Positions 54,301 to 60,722 of a stretch of DNA of 64,000 nt are shown one piece after another. Positions within the stretch are counted from its first letter, which is position 1. Every line of letters begins with the position of its first letter. The stretch is taken from the NCBI RefSeq assembly GCF_032062135.1, contig NC_092869.1, positions 42,456,718 to 42,520,717 on the forward strand, given 5' to 3'. The DNA comes from Pyxicephalus adspersus. Lineage: Eukaryota; Chordata; Amphibia; Anura; Pyxicephalidae. The position numbers and the translations under genes are program-made. The notes below the pieces were generated by a model. It saw only the letters and a program-made list of their open reading frames with translations, did not search any database and had not been told where the DNA came from.

Positions 54301-54886
54301 CTCCGGATGAGCTAGATGTTCTTTTTAAAGATGAGTAAAAGTGGAGGTGTTGCTTAGGGCTGACAACTTTTTGGAAATTCATTGAAGCAGAGGAAATGTT
54401 GTCAGCTAAAGCATGAAGTTATATTTCTGGCAGGTCACCAGGTATTGTTCTATTTCAGCAGAATATAAAACCTTAATGGGGAAAAGTGCATGGATTGCAG
54501 AAATGAACTGCATACAGGTTCTTGGGGAATTACAAAAATAAAGATGGCTTCTTCCTATAAGTACTGCAAGCTATGAATATCACAAAGGCTCAATTCAGTA
54601 TAAGGATAATAAATTTAAAAAATGAATCAATATTTTAAATATAGTCATTTGATAATTACAGTAACACAATGTGAAGTCTTAACAAGCAACTATGAATTAA
54701 GTAATAAAACTTTCATGATGTATCAGGAATTTGTTGGAGTATGACACTGACCAGACCCTGGTGTTAGTAAGGGACCCTCTAGTTCCAGGATATTTTCCTC
54801 CGCCTGGTCCTCAATCTTTTTCTTTTTTTTCTTCGTCGGATCTCTTGGTTTCCGGAGCAATGAAAGTTCCTCTGGATGTCGGATAT
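25341..54886 (-). CDS. fermt2: Fermitin family homolog 2 (kindlin-2), 3' twelve coding exons
   Basis: Exons in transcript order: 54752-54886, 51864-52089, 50804-50906, 47013-47120, 38774-38908, 38020-38069, 36704-36828, 34586-34692, 32919-33140, 26981-27105, 26018-26159 and 25341-25514. All have AG/GT borders and matching phases and encode the last 549 or so residues; human has 680. Seen: end of F1 with its lysine run (DPTKKKKKK), a Ser/Pro-rich linker ([15 protein letters not shown]), F2 ([19 protein letters not shown]) interrupted by a PH domain ([15 protein letters not shown] to [17 protein letters not shown]), then F3 with the integrin-tail contact QW in [14 protein letters not shown], ending LTSGWV. 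Known: kindlin-2 binds integrin beta tails, ILK, paxillin and phosphoinositides at focal adhesions, activating integrins with talin. F0 and most of F1 lie beyond the right edge. Convergent with hsp90aa1. Confidence 0.96.
26374..26452. repeat. Possible Tigger/pogo-like terminal remnant
   Basis: On the - strand it begins 'tacagtaaaacctcggttat' and continues with 'ccggataagtgtaatttgg'. This resembles the 'acctcggttatccgg' ends of pogo/Tigger-type elements. Only one end is visible. Confidence 0.3.
27336..27383. repeat. (AT)n microsatellite
   Basis: About 24 uninterrupted AT units in a fermt2 intron, after a short AAAT run. Likely length-polymorphic. Confidence 0.95.
28367..28395 (+). ncRNA. Hammerhead-like motif A (Penelope-type relic)
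   Basis: The order is CTGAGGA (28367-28373), a short hairpin AGCC-AAAA-GGC, GAAA (28385-28388), then CGCGTC. These match the hammerhead core C3UGANGA9, stem II, G12AAA and a minimal stem III ending in U16.1-C17. One extra A sits between A9 and stem II. Known: small variant hammerheads with reduced stem III accompany Penelope-like elements. No Penelope coding sequence is nearby. Confidence 0.45.
28610..29475 (-). repeat. Interspersed repeat with internal tandem units, including three exact 110-bp copies
   Basis: Diverged units of about 50-57 bp carry 'cattggtagtcagtagaaga'-like phrases. Within them 28690-28799, 28800-28909 and 28910-29019 are identical by eye. The right edge (near 29470) carries 'ggttgagaaaaattgttcta', an inverted ending also hinted at 33300. 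Related tandem phrases occur at 33300-33800, 48185-48365 and 63290-63380. Confidence 0.8.
30051..30217 (+). mobile_element. Dispersed ~165-bp MITE, copy 1
   Basis: It runs from 'cagggttctccccaggtac' to 'gggttgagcactg' and contains 'cacaatacaggggctgccac'. The same element lies at 31460-31622 (-), 41885-42031 (-) and 60574-60722 (+). Short inverted termini of the form CAGTGTTC/GAACACTG suggest a hAT-type MITE. Confidence 0.65.
31460..31622 (-). mobile_element. Dispersed ~165-bp MITE, copy 2
   Basis: Reverse orientation of the element at 60574. It contains 'gaaaagtgccgggtgctgtg', and ends at 'agtgttct' and 'gaacact'. The middle is diverged. Confidence 0.65.
31762..32085 (-). mobile_element. V-SINE, - strand, nearly complete
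   Basis: The tail 'ttacgcagcgctgtacaaag', the central domain 'ttaacctcactgcatg', and the head with B box (reverse complement of 'gggaatcgaacctgggac') are all present. It ends 'ggccaccatgctgccc'. It abuts a Tc1-like fragment, so it may have inserted there. Confidence 0.85.
32087..32487 (+). mobile_element. Tc1-like transposon 3' fragment
   Basis: Blocks typical of the 3' coding part and end of a Tc1 element are visible: 'cataaagaaatggtttaatg', 'tgacctcacaaatgctcttt', and 'gtcaggtgtccaccaactct' near the end. They appear in the order of a Tc1 transposase C-terminus plus terminal repeat. Frames are broken. The same family recurs at 48724-49026. Confidence 0.65.
33300..33800 (-). repeat. Diverged relative of the 28.6-29.5 kb repeat
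   Basis: It opens with 'ctcaaccagggtt'. About 60-bp phrases of the form 'gggcatttttcccac ... accac' follow, alternating with 'tgtaagg'. Its units and end match the family at 28610, but no copies are exact. Confidence 0.45.
33835..34433 (+). mobile_element. Tc1-like transposon, 5'-truncated
   Basis: The + strand encodes the second half of a DDE transposase: [17 protein letters not shown], then [18 protein letters not shown] with the catalytic E, then the C-terminus ending at a TAG. One internal TAG interrupts the frame before SQSPD. The right terminal repeat contains 'tgtccaaatatttatggacc' and ends at 34433. The left half is missing, so it is inactive. Confidence 0.85.
37159..37194 (+). ncRNA. 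Hammerhead-like motif B, decayed
   Basis: CTGAAGA, a GGA...TCC stem II, then GCAAAATGCGTC where intact copies have GCGAAACGCGTC. The two differences are both CpG-type transitions, so this is a relic of the same motif as at 28367. Confidence 0.4.
37768..37802 (-). ncRNA. Hammerhead-like motif C
   Basis: Reverse complement: CTGAAGA, then GGGAGG paired with CCTC as stem II, then GAAACGCATTG where intact copies have GAAACGCGTC. It retains the order of core, stem II and GAAA. Confidence 0.4.
39233..40012 (-). mobile_element. L2-like LINE 3' fragment
   Basis: Read on the - strand from about 40012, it encodes '[20 protein letters not shown]' followed by '[12 protein letters not shown]', a signature of L2-type reverse transcriptase C-terminal regions. 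Broken frames lead on to the shared tail at 39233-39360 ('tatatagcgccaacatatta' on +). A short duplicated segment ('gaaggctgtgtatggggtag') occurs near 39805-39855. Confidence 0.85.
41274..41632 (+). mobile_element. V-SINE, full-length, + strand
   Basis: It begins with a tRNA-like head ('gcggtggctcacggttagca', B box 'caggttcgaatct'). The V-SINE central domain follows ('ttaggttaattggctacctc'), then the L2-type tail ('tacagcactgcgtaatatga') and an AT-rich end. The head is partly duplicated: 'cacggttagcac' occurs twice, about 21 bp apart. Confidence 0.88.
41885..42031 (-). mobile_element. Dispersed ~165-bp MITE, copy 3
   Basis: Matches the 60574 element in reverse; it contains 'gaaaagtgctgggtggtgcg' and ends in 'gagaacac'. 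More diverged and slightly shorter than the others. Confidence 0.6.
43959..44083 (-). repeat. L2/SINE 3' tail fragment
   Basis: Reverse complement of the shared tail: 'tatatagcaccaacatataa' through 'agagcttacaatcta'. 5'-truncated. Confidence 0.75.
44647..44675 (-). ncRNA. Hammerhead-like motif D
   Basis: Reverse complement: TTGAGGAAGC, loop AGATAAT, GCGAAACGCGTC. The GAAA and CGCGTC part is intact. The first core base is T instead of C, which should inactivate a hammerhead. Confidence 0.45.
44779..44925 (-). repeat. L2/SINE 3' tail fragment
   Basis: 'attattaataaacaggattt' through 'agagcttacaatctagtag' on the + strand. A fairly intact copy of the 3' 145 bp. Confidence 0.8.
45008..45070 (-). 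mobile_element. 63-bp tail-only retroinsertion with target duplication
   Basis: Only the last 63 bp or so of the shared tail is present. It is flanked by exact duplicates 'ggctggtt' at 45000-45007 and 45071-45078. This is the signature of target-primed reverse transcription aborted just past the tail. Confidence 0.8.
45487..45865 (-). mobile_element. V-SINE carrying a nested tail insertion
   Basis: A V-SINE on the - strand from 'tatagtgccaacatattatg' to 'accactgagccaccatgctg'. It is interrupted at about 45605-45664 by a tail fragment in the opposite orientation, which ends in a TAA run and returns to the SINE at 'tcatatg'. Confidence 0.8.
45605..45664 (+). mobile_element. Nested ~60-bp tail-only insertion
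   Basis: It starts at 'cgctgcgtaatatgttggcg', continues through 'ctatataaatcctgttta' and ends in TAA repeats. 'atag' occurs on both sides (45601-45604, 45661-45664), a possible short target duplication. Confidence 0.7.
46711..46850 (+). repeat. L2/SINE 3' tail fragment
   Basis: It runs from 'ctagactgtacgctcttcgg' to 'tatataaatcctgtttatta'. 5'-truncated. Confidence 0.8.
47745..47772 (-). ncRNA. Hammerhead-like motif E, decayed
   Basis: Reverse complement: CTAAAGAAGC, loop AGAATT, GTGAAACGCGTC. The last block is intact. CTAA replaces CTGA and one stem II pair is weakened. Confidence 0.4.
48724..49026 (+). mobile_element. Tc1-like transposon 3' fragment, cut by mariner
   Basis: It contains 'gagtcctgacctcaaccctg' and, in one frame, SPDLNP of the DDE catalytic region, then a degraded C-terminus and a G16 homopolymer (48914-48929). 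It ends 'aatggccaagta', where the terminal repeat is split by the mariner starting at 49027. Confidence 0.65.
49027..50311 (+). mobile_element. Mariner-family transposon, complete ends, broken transposase
   Basis: The terminal repeats of about 32 bp are near-perfect: left 'gggggtgctgagaag', right reverse complement 'aggggtgctgagaag', both continuing to 'tttgcccc'-like sequence. TA flanks both ends and the length is 1285 bp, typical of mariner. The frame 49186-49479 begins [12 protein letters not shown] and has the helix-turn-helix region ([25 protein letters not shown]). Later frames hold [14 protein letters not shown] (first Asp) and [19 protein letters not shown] (D34D-type C-terminal site). 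There are frameshifts after 49479 and around 49762-49916, and another near 50035, so it cannot encode active enzyme. Confidence 0.93.
50972..51661. mobile_element. TTAA-flanked (piggyBac-type) MITE
   Basis: TTAA at 50972-50975 and 51658-51661. The left terminus is TTAACCTCCCTAGCGGT; the right reverse complement is TTAACCCCCCTAGCAGT. Inside are a palindrome around 'tgtattggactcaatacag' (51234-51283) and a GC-rich module ending in the donor-like 'aacaaggtaagtggg' (near 51445). That architecture matches the element at 17644 in the opposite order. No transposase is present. Confidence 0.8.
51541..51745. repeat. 51-bp tandem amplification of the MITE right end
   Basis: 'ataccgctag' or 'atactgctag' starts at 51541, 51592, 51643 and 51695, giving periods of 51, 51 and 52 bp. 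Each unit includes a copy of the terminal repeat plus 'ttggttggcag' and 'cacactcgggt'. Only the third copy has a clean TTAA, so the last copy lies outside it. Confidence 0.85.
52248..52280 (-). CDS. fermt2: Candidate 33-bp cassette exon of fermt2
   Basis: Between the linker exons 54752-54886 and 51864-52089, a 33-bp open segment is preceded by a long pyrimidine tract ending 'cctttctttag' and followed by the consensus donor 'aaag|gtgagt'. Both borders are phase 1, matching the flanking exons, so inclusion keeps the frame and adds eleven residues ([11 protein letters not shown]) before [11 protein letters not shown]. It would fall in the F1-F2 linker. The canonical human protein as I know it lacks it. 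The alternative is a cryptic, unused exon. Confidence 0.65.
53899..53963 (-). mobile_element. ~64-bp tail-only retroinsertion
   Basis: The last 64 bp or so of the shared tail ('aataataaacagtatttata' to 'ctgtacaataaatagg'), flanked by similar 'tgttttatt' and 'tgttttgatt'. Truncation lies at nearly the same base as at 45070. Confidence 0.65.
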
Positions 54887-55019
54887 CTGCACAGCAGGAA
54901 AAGAAAACAACAATAAGATATTGGAAACAGTGAAAGAGATTTGATATTTGCAGTTATATAACTACATCGACCATAAAAAAGACTTCATGAATTCCTCTGC
55001 CTGCATTTTACCTTTTCTA

Positions 55020-56895
55020 ATACCTTATTAAACCGTAAGCTCCTCTGCTTTCTCTATAATTTCTGTTACCCTGATAGATACCTTCTGTATCCCTCTTATA
55101 CCCTAATAGATTGTAAGCTCTTCTATCGTCGGTGTCCTCCCCAATATCCAAATAGATTGTAAGCTCTTCTACCTTCTGTATCCTTTCTTATACCTTGTAG
55201 ATTGTAAATTAATCTGCCTTCTATAGCTGTTATGGATCGTAAGCTTTCTGCCTTCTGTATCCTCCCTTACACCTCAATAGATTGTAAGCTCTTCTAACAT
55301 CGGTGTCCTCCCCAATATCCAAATAGATTGTAAGCTCTTCTACCTCCTGTATCCTTTCTTATACCTTGTAGATTAATTTACAATCTGCCTTCTATAGCCA
55401 TTACGGATCGTAAGCTTTCTGCCTTCTGTATCCTCCCTTACACCCCAATAGATTGTAAGCTCTTCTACCTTCTGTATACTCCCCTATACCTAGTAGATTA
55501 TAAACTCCTCTGCCTTGTATAGCTCCCTTATACACTAATAGATTGTAAGCGCTTACTTTCTGTATCCACACCTATACCCTGATAGATTGTAAGCTCTTTT
55601 CCTGTCTGGATTCCCCCCATAAACCCTAATAGAATGTAAGCTCTTCTACCTTCTGCATCCTCATTTATACACCAATAGATTGTAAGCCATATTCCGGTCT
55701 GTTTTCCCCCGTTATACCCCATCAGATTGTAAACTCTTCTTCCTTCTGTATCCTTTCCTATACCTTGTAGATTGTAAATTTATCTGCTTTCTATAGCTCT
55801 GTTATAAGCTAGTCGATTGTAAGCTTTCTACCTTCTGTGTCCTCCAATATACCCCAATAGATAGTAAGCTCTTCTACCTTCTATATCCTCCCCAATAATA
55901 TTAATATTACTACACAGTATTTATCAGTATTTATATAGCACTAACATATTACACAGTGCTGTACAAAGTCCATAGTCATGTCACTAGCTGTCCCTCAAAG
56001 AAGCTCACAATCTAATGTCCCTACCATAGTCATATGTCATTAATACAGTCTACAGTCAATTTTGGAGGAAGCCAATTAACCTAACTTCATGTTTTGGGAT
56101 GTAGGAGGAAACCGGAGTACCTGGAGGAAACCCACGCAGACACGGGGAGAACCTGCAAACTCCATGCAGATAGTGTCCTGGCTAAGATTCAAACCTGGGA
56201 CCCAGCGCTGCTAAGAGTGCCAACCACTGAGCCACCGTGCTGCCCATACTATAACTAGTACATTATAAGCTCCTCCAACCTCTTTAGCTCTATTATATGC
56301 CAATAGATTGTAAGCTCTTCTACCTTCTCTCATACCTAGTAGGTTATAAACTCCTTCGCCTACTATAGCTCCCTTATACACTAATAGATTGTAAGCTCTT
56401 TTACTTTCTGTAGCCACACATACCCCGATAGATTTCGAGCTCTTTTTCCATATGTATTCCCCTTATACCTTTATATATTGTAAGCCATTCTACCATCTGT
56501 ATCCTGTCCTATACCATACAAGATCGGAAGCTCTTCCACTGTCTGTATCCGCCATTATACCCAATAGATTGTAAGCTCTTCTACCTTCTGTATCCTCCCT
56601 TATGCACTAATATATTGTAAGATTTTCTGTTGTCTGTGTGCCTTATACCCCATTATAGATTGTAAGCTCTTCTACCTTCTGTATCCTCCCTTAGGCACCA
56701 ATATATCGTAAGATTTTCTGTTGTCTGTGTGCCTTATACCCCAATATAGATTGTAAGCTCTTCTACCTTTGTATCCTCCCTTAGGCACCAATAAATCGTA
56801 AGATTTTCTTTTTCTGTGTCTCCCTTATACCCTAATAGATTGTAAGCTCTTCTACCTTCTGTATCTCCCTTAAACCCCAATGGGTTATAAGCTTT
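55020..56895. repeat. ~46-bp minisatellite resembling the L2/SINE tail
   Basis: Over 30 diverged units of the form 'agattgtaagctcttctacc' followed by 'ttctgtatcctccc' and 'ttataccccaat'. The conserved 'agattgtaagctcttc' is identical to the start of the shared L2/SINE tail block. The array is split by a V-SINE at 55896-56246. Open frames inside merely reflect the repeat. Confidence 0.88.
55896..56246 (-). mobile_element. V-SINE inside the minisatellite
   Basis: A full-length V-SINE on the - strand: tail 'tatatagcactaacatatta', central domain ('accggagtacctggaggaaa'), tRNA-like head ending 'gagccaccgtgctgccca'. Minisatellite units continue on both sides. Confidence 0.88.
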
Positions 56896-56946
56896 TCCAA
56901 AAACCATAAATACAGGTTGCTTGCACAATAGAGGCATTGGCTCTAT

Positions 56947-58134
56947 GGTAATAATAAGGAAAGTGGCCGAGCTGTCCCTAGTATTCCCGGCCTTCCTTTT
57001 TTATCCATCACATCATTTCTTAGGTTAAACACAAATAGAATTTTTTAACCTCTGCACAAACACTTCTGATCCTATTTTTAAAATTAAATGCCAGTTGAAC
57101 AGCCAATATTAATGAGATTTTCTGTTGATCTTTTCCTCTGGCTGGCGATCCTTCAATTCACAGACATGTTTCCTAACATGGCACGAATTGAGAAATCACA
57201 TTTTTTAAGCAAATAGAAGATTTAGAGAGCTGGGTCAATGGCCAGGAACGCAAAGACTGAAAATGTTCAGTATTTAAACTTACATTGGAAGGAATTTCTT
57301 GACTGGCCTTGAAAAAGAAAACCAAAAAGAAACACAACGCAGTAATGCAGGAAATATTTTGCAGCCTTTTAAGGGGAAAGCATAATGGAGTTTGATTATG
57401 CAATCTTCAGAATAAAGTAGGTGGGAAGTAACTCTAGACTAAAAAAAGGGGAACAGGGCTGCAAAGACTATTCAGTTTAGAATCTAACTTAAAGCACCGA
57501 CAGGTAAAGAAGAATTTTAGCCAATTTGGGTTGCTTTTTAAAATGCTGCTGATGACTTTATTAAAGGGCGACTACTCCTTTATTGCCCAAACACAGTTGG
57601 TTTAGTCACGGACCAGGCTGCATTGCTCGATGCAGAATAGTCCAAAGTTTTGTACAGATGCCAGGATTTTTATTGCCCCAGGTAATCATTTAGAATCTCA
57701 GCTGAAAAGTACAAATCTTACAATGTTGGTCAGCAATTGGTGGAAGATGGACCACCAATGACTGCTGGGTACCTCCTGTTTGTTCTACACCTACCCCTTC
57801 ATAAAATGGAACAGTATAGTACTCGTTCATTGAAGTGTTCATGGAAAAGACCACCAATGATCATTTCCATGACAAATATTAAACGTTTGTACGTAACTTA
57901 ATCCTGGCTGTCTTGCAGGTGGCTAAAAATGAGTTGTATGGATTTGGCTGTTCACTTGGAGCTTATCTTTAAAATAAAATTGTTAAGTCTATTGGATAGA
58001 CTGGGAAAGGGTTGGTTAGGGGGTTGGGGTTAGTTAGTTTCCATTGCAGTCTGTGGCCCAACTTCAAAGATTCACTCTTCAGTTTTGGTGGTTGCCAATG
58101 AAACTGAAAAGCATAGAGAAATCAAAATATTTTG
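56947..58134. other. Non-coding, presumed fermt2 intron
   Basis: No exon, RNA or repeat recognised. Confidence 0.4.
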
Positions 58135-58645
58135 ACCAAGGAGCAGAAAAAGAGTAACCTTCCATCAGGGACAACTGCAAAGAGCAGAAACAGGAGTTCC
58201 TTTCAATGGAGCCACCCCTAAAGAGCAGAAAAAACAGTTCCTTCCATTAGAGCCACCCCCAAAAAAGCAGAAAAAGGCTATCCTTCCATCTAGGACAACC
58301 CCAAAGTGCAGAAAAAGTGGTTCCTTCCATTGGGGCCACCCCCAAAAAGCAGAAAAAGGGGTTCCTTCTATTTGGGCCAGCACCAAGGAGCAGAAAAAGG
58401 TGTTCCTTCGATTAGGACCGCCCTAAAAAAAAAACAGAAAAAGGGGAATTGTACATTAGGACCGCCCTCAAAAAAAAACAGAAAAAGGGTATCCTTCCAT
58501 CAGGGCCACCACCTAAGAGCAGAAAAGGGGGTTCATTTTGTTTGGGCCAGCACCAAGGAGCAGAAAAAGGTAAATATTACATCTGGGGCCACCCTCAAAG
58601 AACAGAAAAAGGGGTTCCTTTCATAGGGGCCACCATCTCTATCTA
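58135..58645. repeat. ~42-bp minisatellite
   Basis: 'gcagaaa' recurs at 58143, 58184, 58225, 58267 and 58308 and onward for about twelve units, each with 'ggttccttcca' and 'ggccacccccaaa'. The period is a near-multiple of three, so long shadow frames occur. They are not genes. Confidence 0.88.
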
Positions 58646-60491
58646 ATCTTTTTCTTCCTGTTGTATCTACAGAACAAAAATAAGCTCCTCCACTCCCTCA
58701 CCCCCAAAAAGAAAAATAACCCTGACGGGGGTTAAACAATTTCCTATGTGGTTCAATACAATATATATGTTTTGGAACGCCCCGTAATGGTGCCATTATG
58801 CAAAAGGAAAGGAAAGTTTTACAAATCTCACAATAAACCCCTCTGCATGACACATGGCCCCACTTACCAATACCAAGCAGGGCGAGTAGGTGGGGCAGAG
58901 CTTGACTTTTTACCCGCATGTCAAAATTTAAATAACAGAACGTTCCGTTCTTTCTGTGATAATTATTTAACAATATTTGTCTTGTGGCAATTATACTTAA
59001 GTTAAAAATGGAAGTGAAAATCTTTTTGACCATGTGAGTCACAAACAACATGCAGATGGAGTGACTCAGGACGCATTTACTGACTCACATGGCAGCACAC
59101 ATAGAACAAACACCTAAACACACCACAAAAGTGACAAAATGTGCCGAAAATGGAACACTGAAACCATGAAACATAAAATGTTCTATCAGTAGTATATAAT
59201 GATTTGTATAGGAAAGGGTTAGCTTGCAGTTACAGTACAAAAAAAAAAAATAAAAAAAAATACAGGATAAAATATTGAGACCGTCATCAGCATTTTGAAT
59301 GGTATTGTTCATTATAAGCTCTGATAAGGAAACACTTGGATGTGGGCACTTCCTGTCACGCAGTAGTAACTTGTAAACCAGGCCTGTTATCCGGTGTCAG
59401 GCTTTGATGTCCCTGGTGAATGCAAGAGAGGGGGCAAGACAGCTAAATCTGCTCCATGACTATGCTTCAAAGGCTCTCTCCTCACGATAGATACCTAATC
59501 TGTCTGTTCTGTGTGTGGCCTGATAGATGACGTGGGCCTGCGTGTTATGTCTATGGTGATCCAGATTTGCATCAGACAAAAGTCATCAGCAAAAGGCAAT
59601 GAGAAAACTTAATGCTGCAACATGAACAAGCAAATGGTGCAATTTATAAAAGCAGAATATGGTTCCAAAGTGACCCTCGTTAAGAGGTACGGTTACTCTT
59701 TGGGAACCAAAAGGTGTCTTTTGTTGTATACTTTGTGCAAAAAGCTGTCCTTTGCCATCTTAGAAAAATAATAAGGAAGCCAAAGGATGACCAATGGTAG
59801 AGGGCCAGGCTTTACTGCCATGACATGTTCACCTTTAGGAGAGGTTCAGATCTGCAGAGGGAATCGGTGTAGTTACTTGCGGCTGCCCCTTTGCCTTGCC
59901 ACTTGCACCACGGCACAACGGCACAACCAGCACTTGGACTTTTGACAGCAGGTGATAATGAACAGCTCATGGGCATTCATTTTCTATTAAGCACAGATAG
60001 GTACGACAGGTACATTGGCATAAGGAAGCGGTAACAGCACTGTCAGTCTAAACATAACCCAAGAGTAACAAAGCTTGCAATCAACGTAGAATGGGAAACT
60101 GATGCTGGTAATATTTTCCAATCTGAACTTAGAATCAACCCATCACAATCGGCCAGTGGCGTCTGTCTGCCAGCATTTTGGCCATCATCTCAGGTCTATA
60201 AACAATGTGATATAATGCAAAATATTCTAAAGTGAACCTGTCAATTAACTTTACAAGTATAAATACCCTGATTAATCAGGCTGAAAATGTATTTGCTATT
60301 GTAGAAATATCTGGTGGGGTTTTTGAGACATGTTGATTTTTTGTTCAAACAAATATTGGAGGTTGCAAACATATTGGTAGAGACATCAAGTGAATATACA
60401 CTGATTGATTTGCATTCTCATCAATTTGCCATTGAGTTTTAGTACAATCTATTTTGATATTGAAGGTAATGGCAATCGGCATGTAAGGCAG
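58646..60491. other. Non-coding, presumed fermt2 intron
   Basis: No exon or repeat recognised. I looked on the - strand for the upstream kindlin-2 exon (WWEKKRTWLL / NMKYVKVKV region) and found no match. Confidence 0.4.
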
Positions 60492-60531
60492 TTGGACCCA
60501 GCACCAAGCTCTGACTTGGTGCTGGGTCCAA
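60492..60531. other. Perfect 17-bp hairpin followed by poly(A)
   Basis: 'ttggacccagcaccaag' (60492-60508), a 6-nt loop, and its exact complement at 60515-60531, running straight into about fourteen A. No terminal repeats or target duplication are evident. It may be the core of a small palindromic element. Confidence 0.85.
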
Positions 60532-60573
60532 AAAAAAAAAAAAGACCCAACATTTCTCAGAAGGTAAAGGTAG

Positions 60574-60722
60574 CAGTGTTCTCCCTGGCCCCTTTTAGCT
60601 GGGTGCACCACCCAGCACTTTTCAGTAACCAACCAGTTTTTAGTTGGTCACAATACAGGGGCTGCCACCCGCATACAATTACTTCCTACCTGGCTTAAAA
60701 TAATTGCCTGGGTTGAACACTG
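60574..60722 (+). mobile_element. Dispersed ~150-bp MITE, copy 4
   Basis: The cleanest copy: 'cagtgttctccctggcc' to 'ctgggttgaacactg', whose outer 8 bases are inverted repeats. It contains 'cacaatacaggggctgccac'. Confidence 0.7.

Noticed and set aside
55528..56937. - strand frames with repeated GRRAYNLLGYKGDTE
   Set aside because: Translation of the 46-bp minisatellite, not a gene.
58306..58646. Long open frames with repeated GPPPKSRKRGS-like peptides
   Set aside because: Produced by the 42-bp minisatellite, whose period is a multiple of three; no start context or homology.
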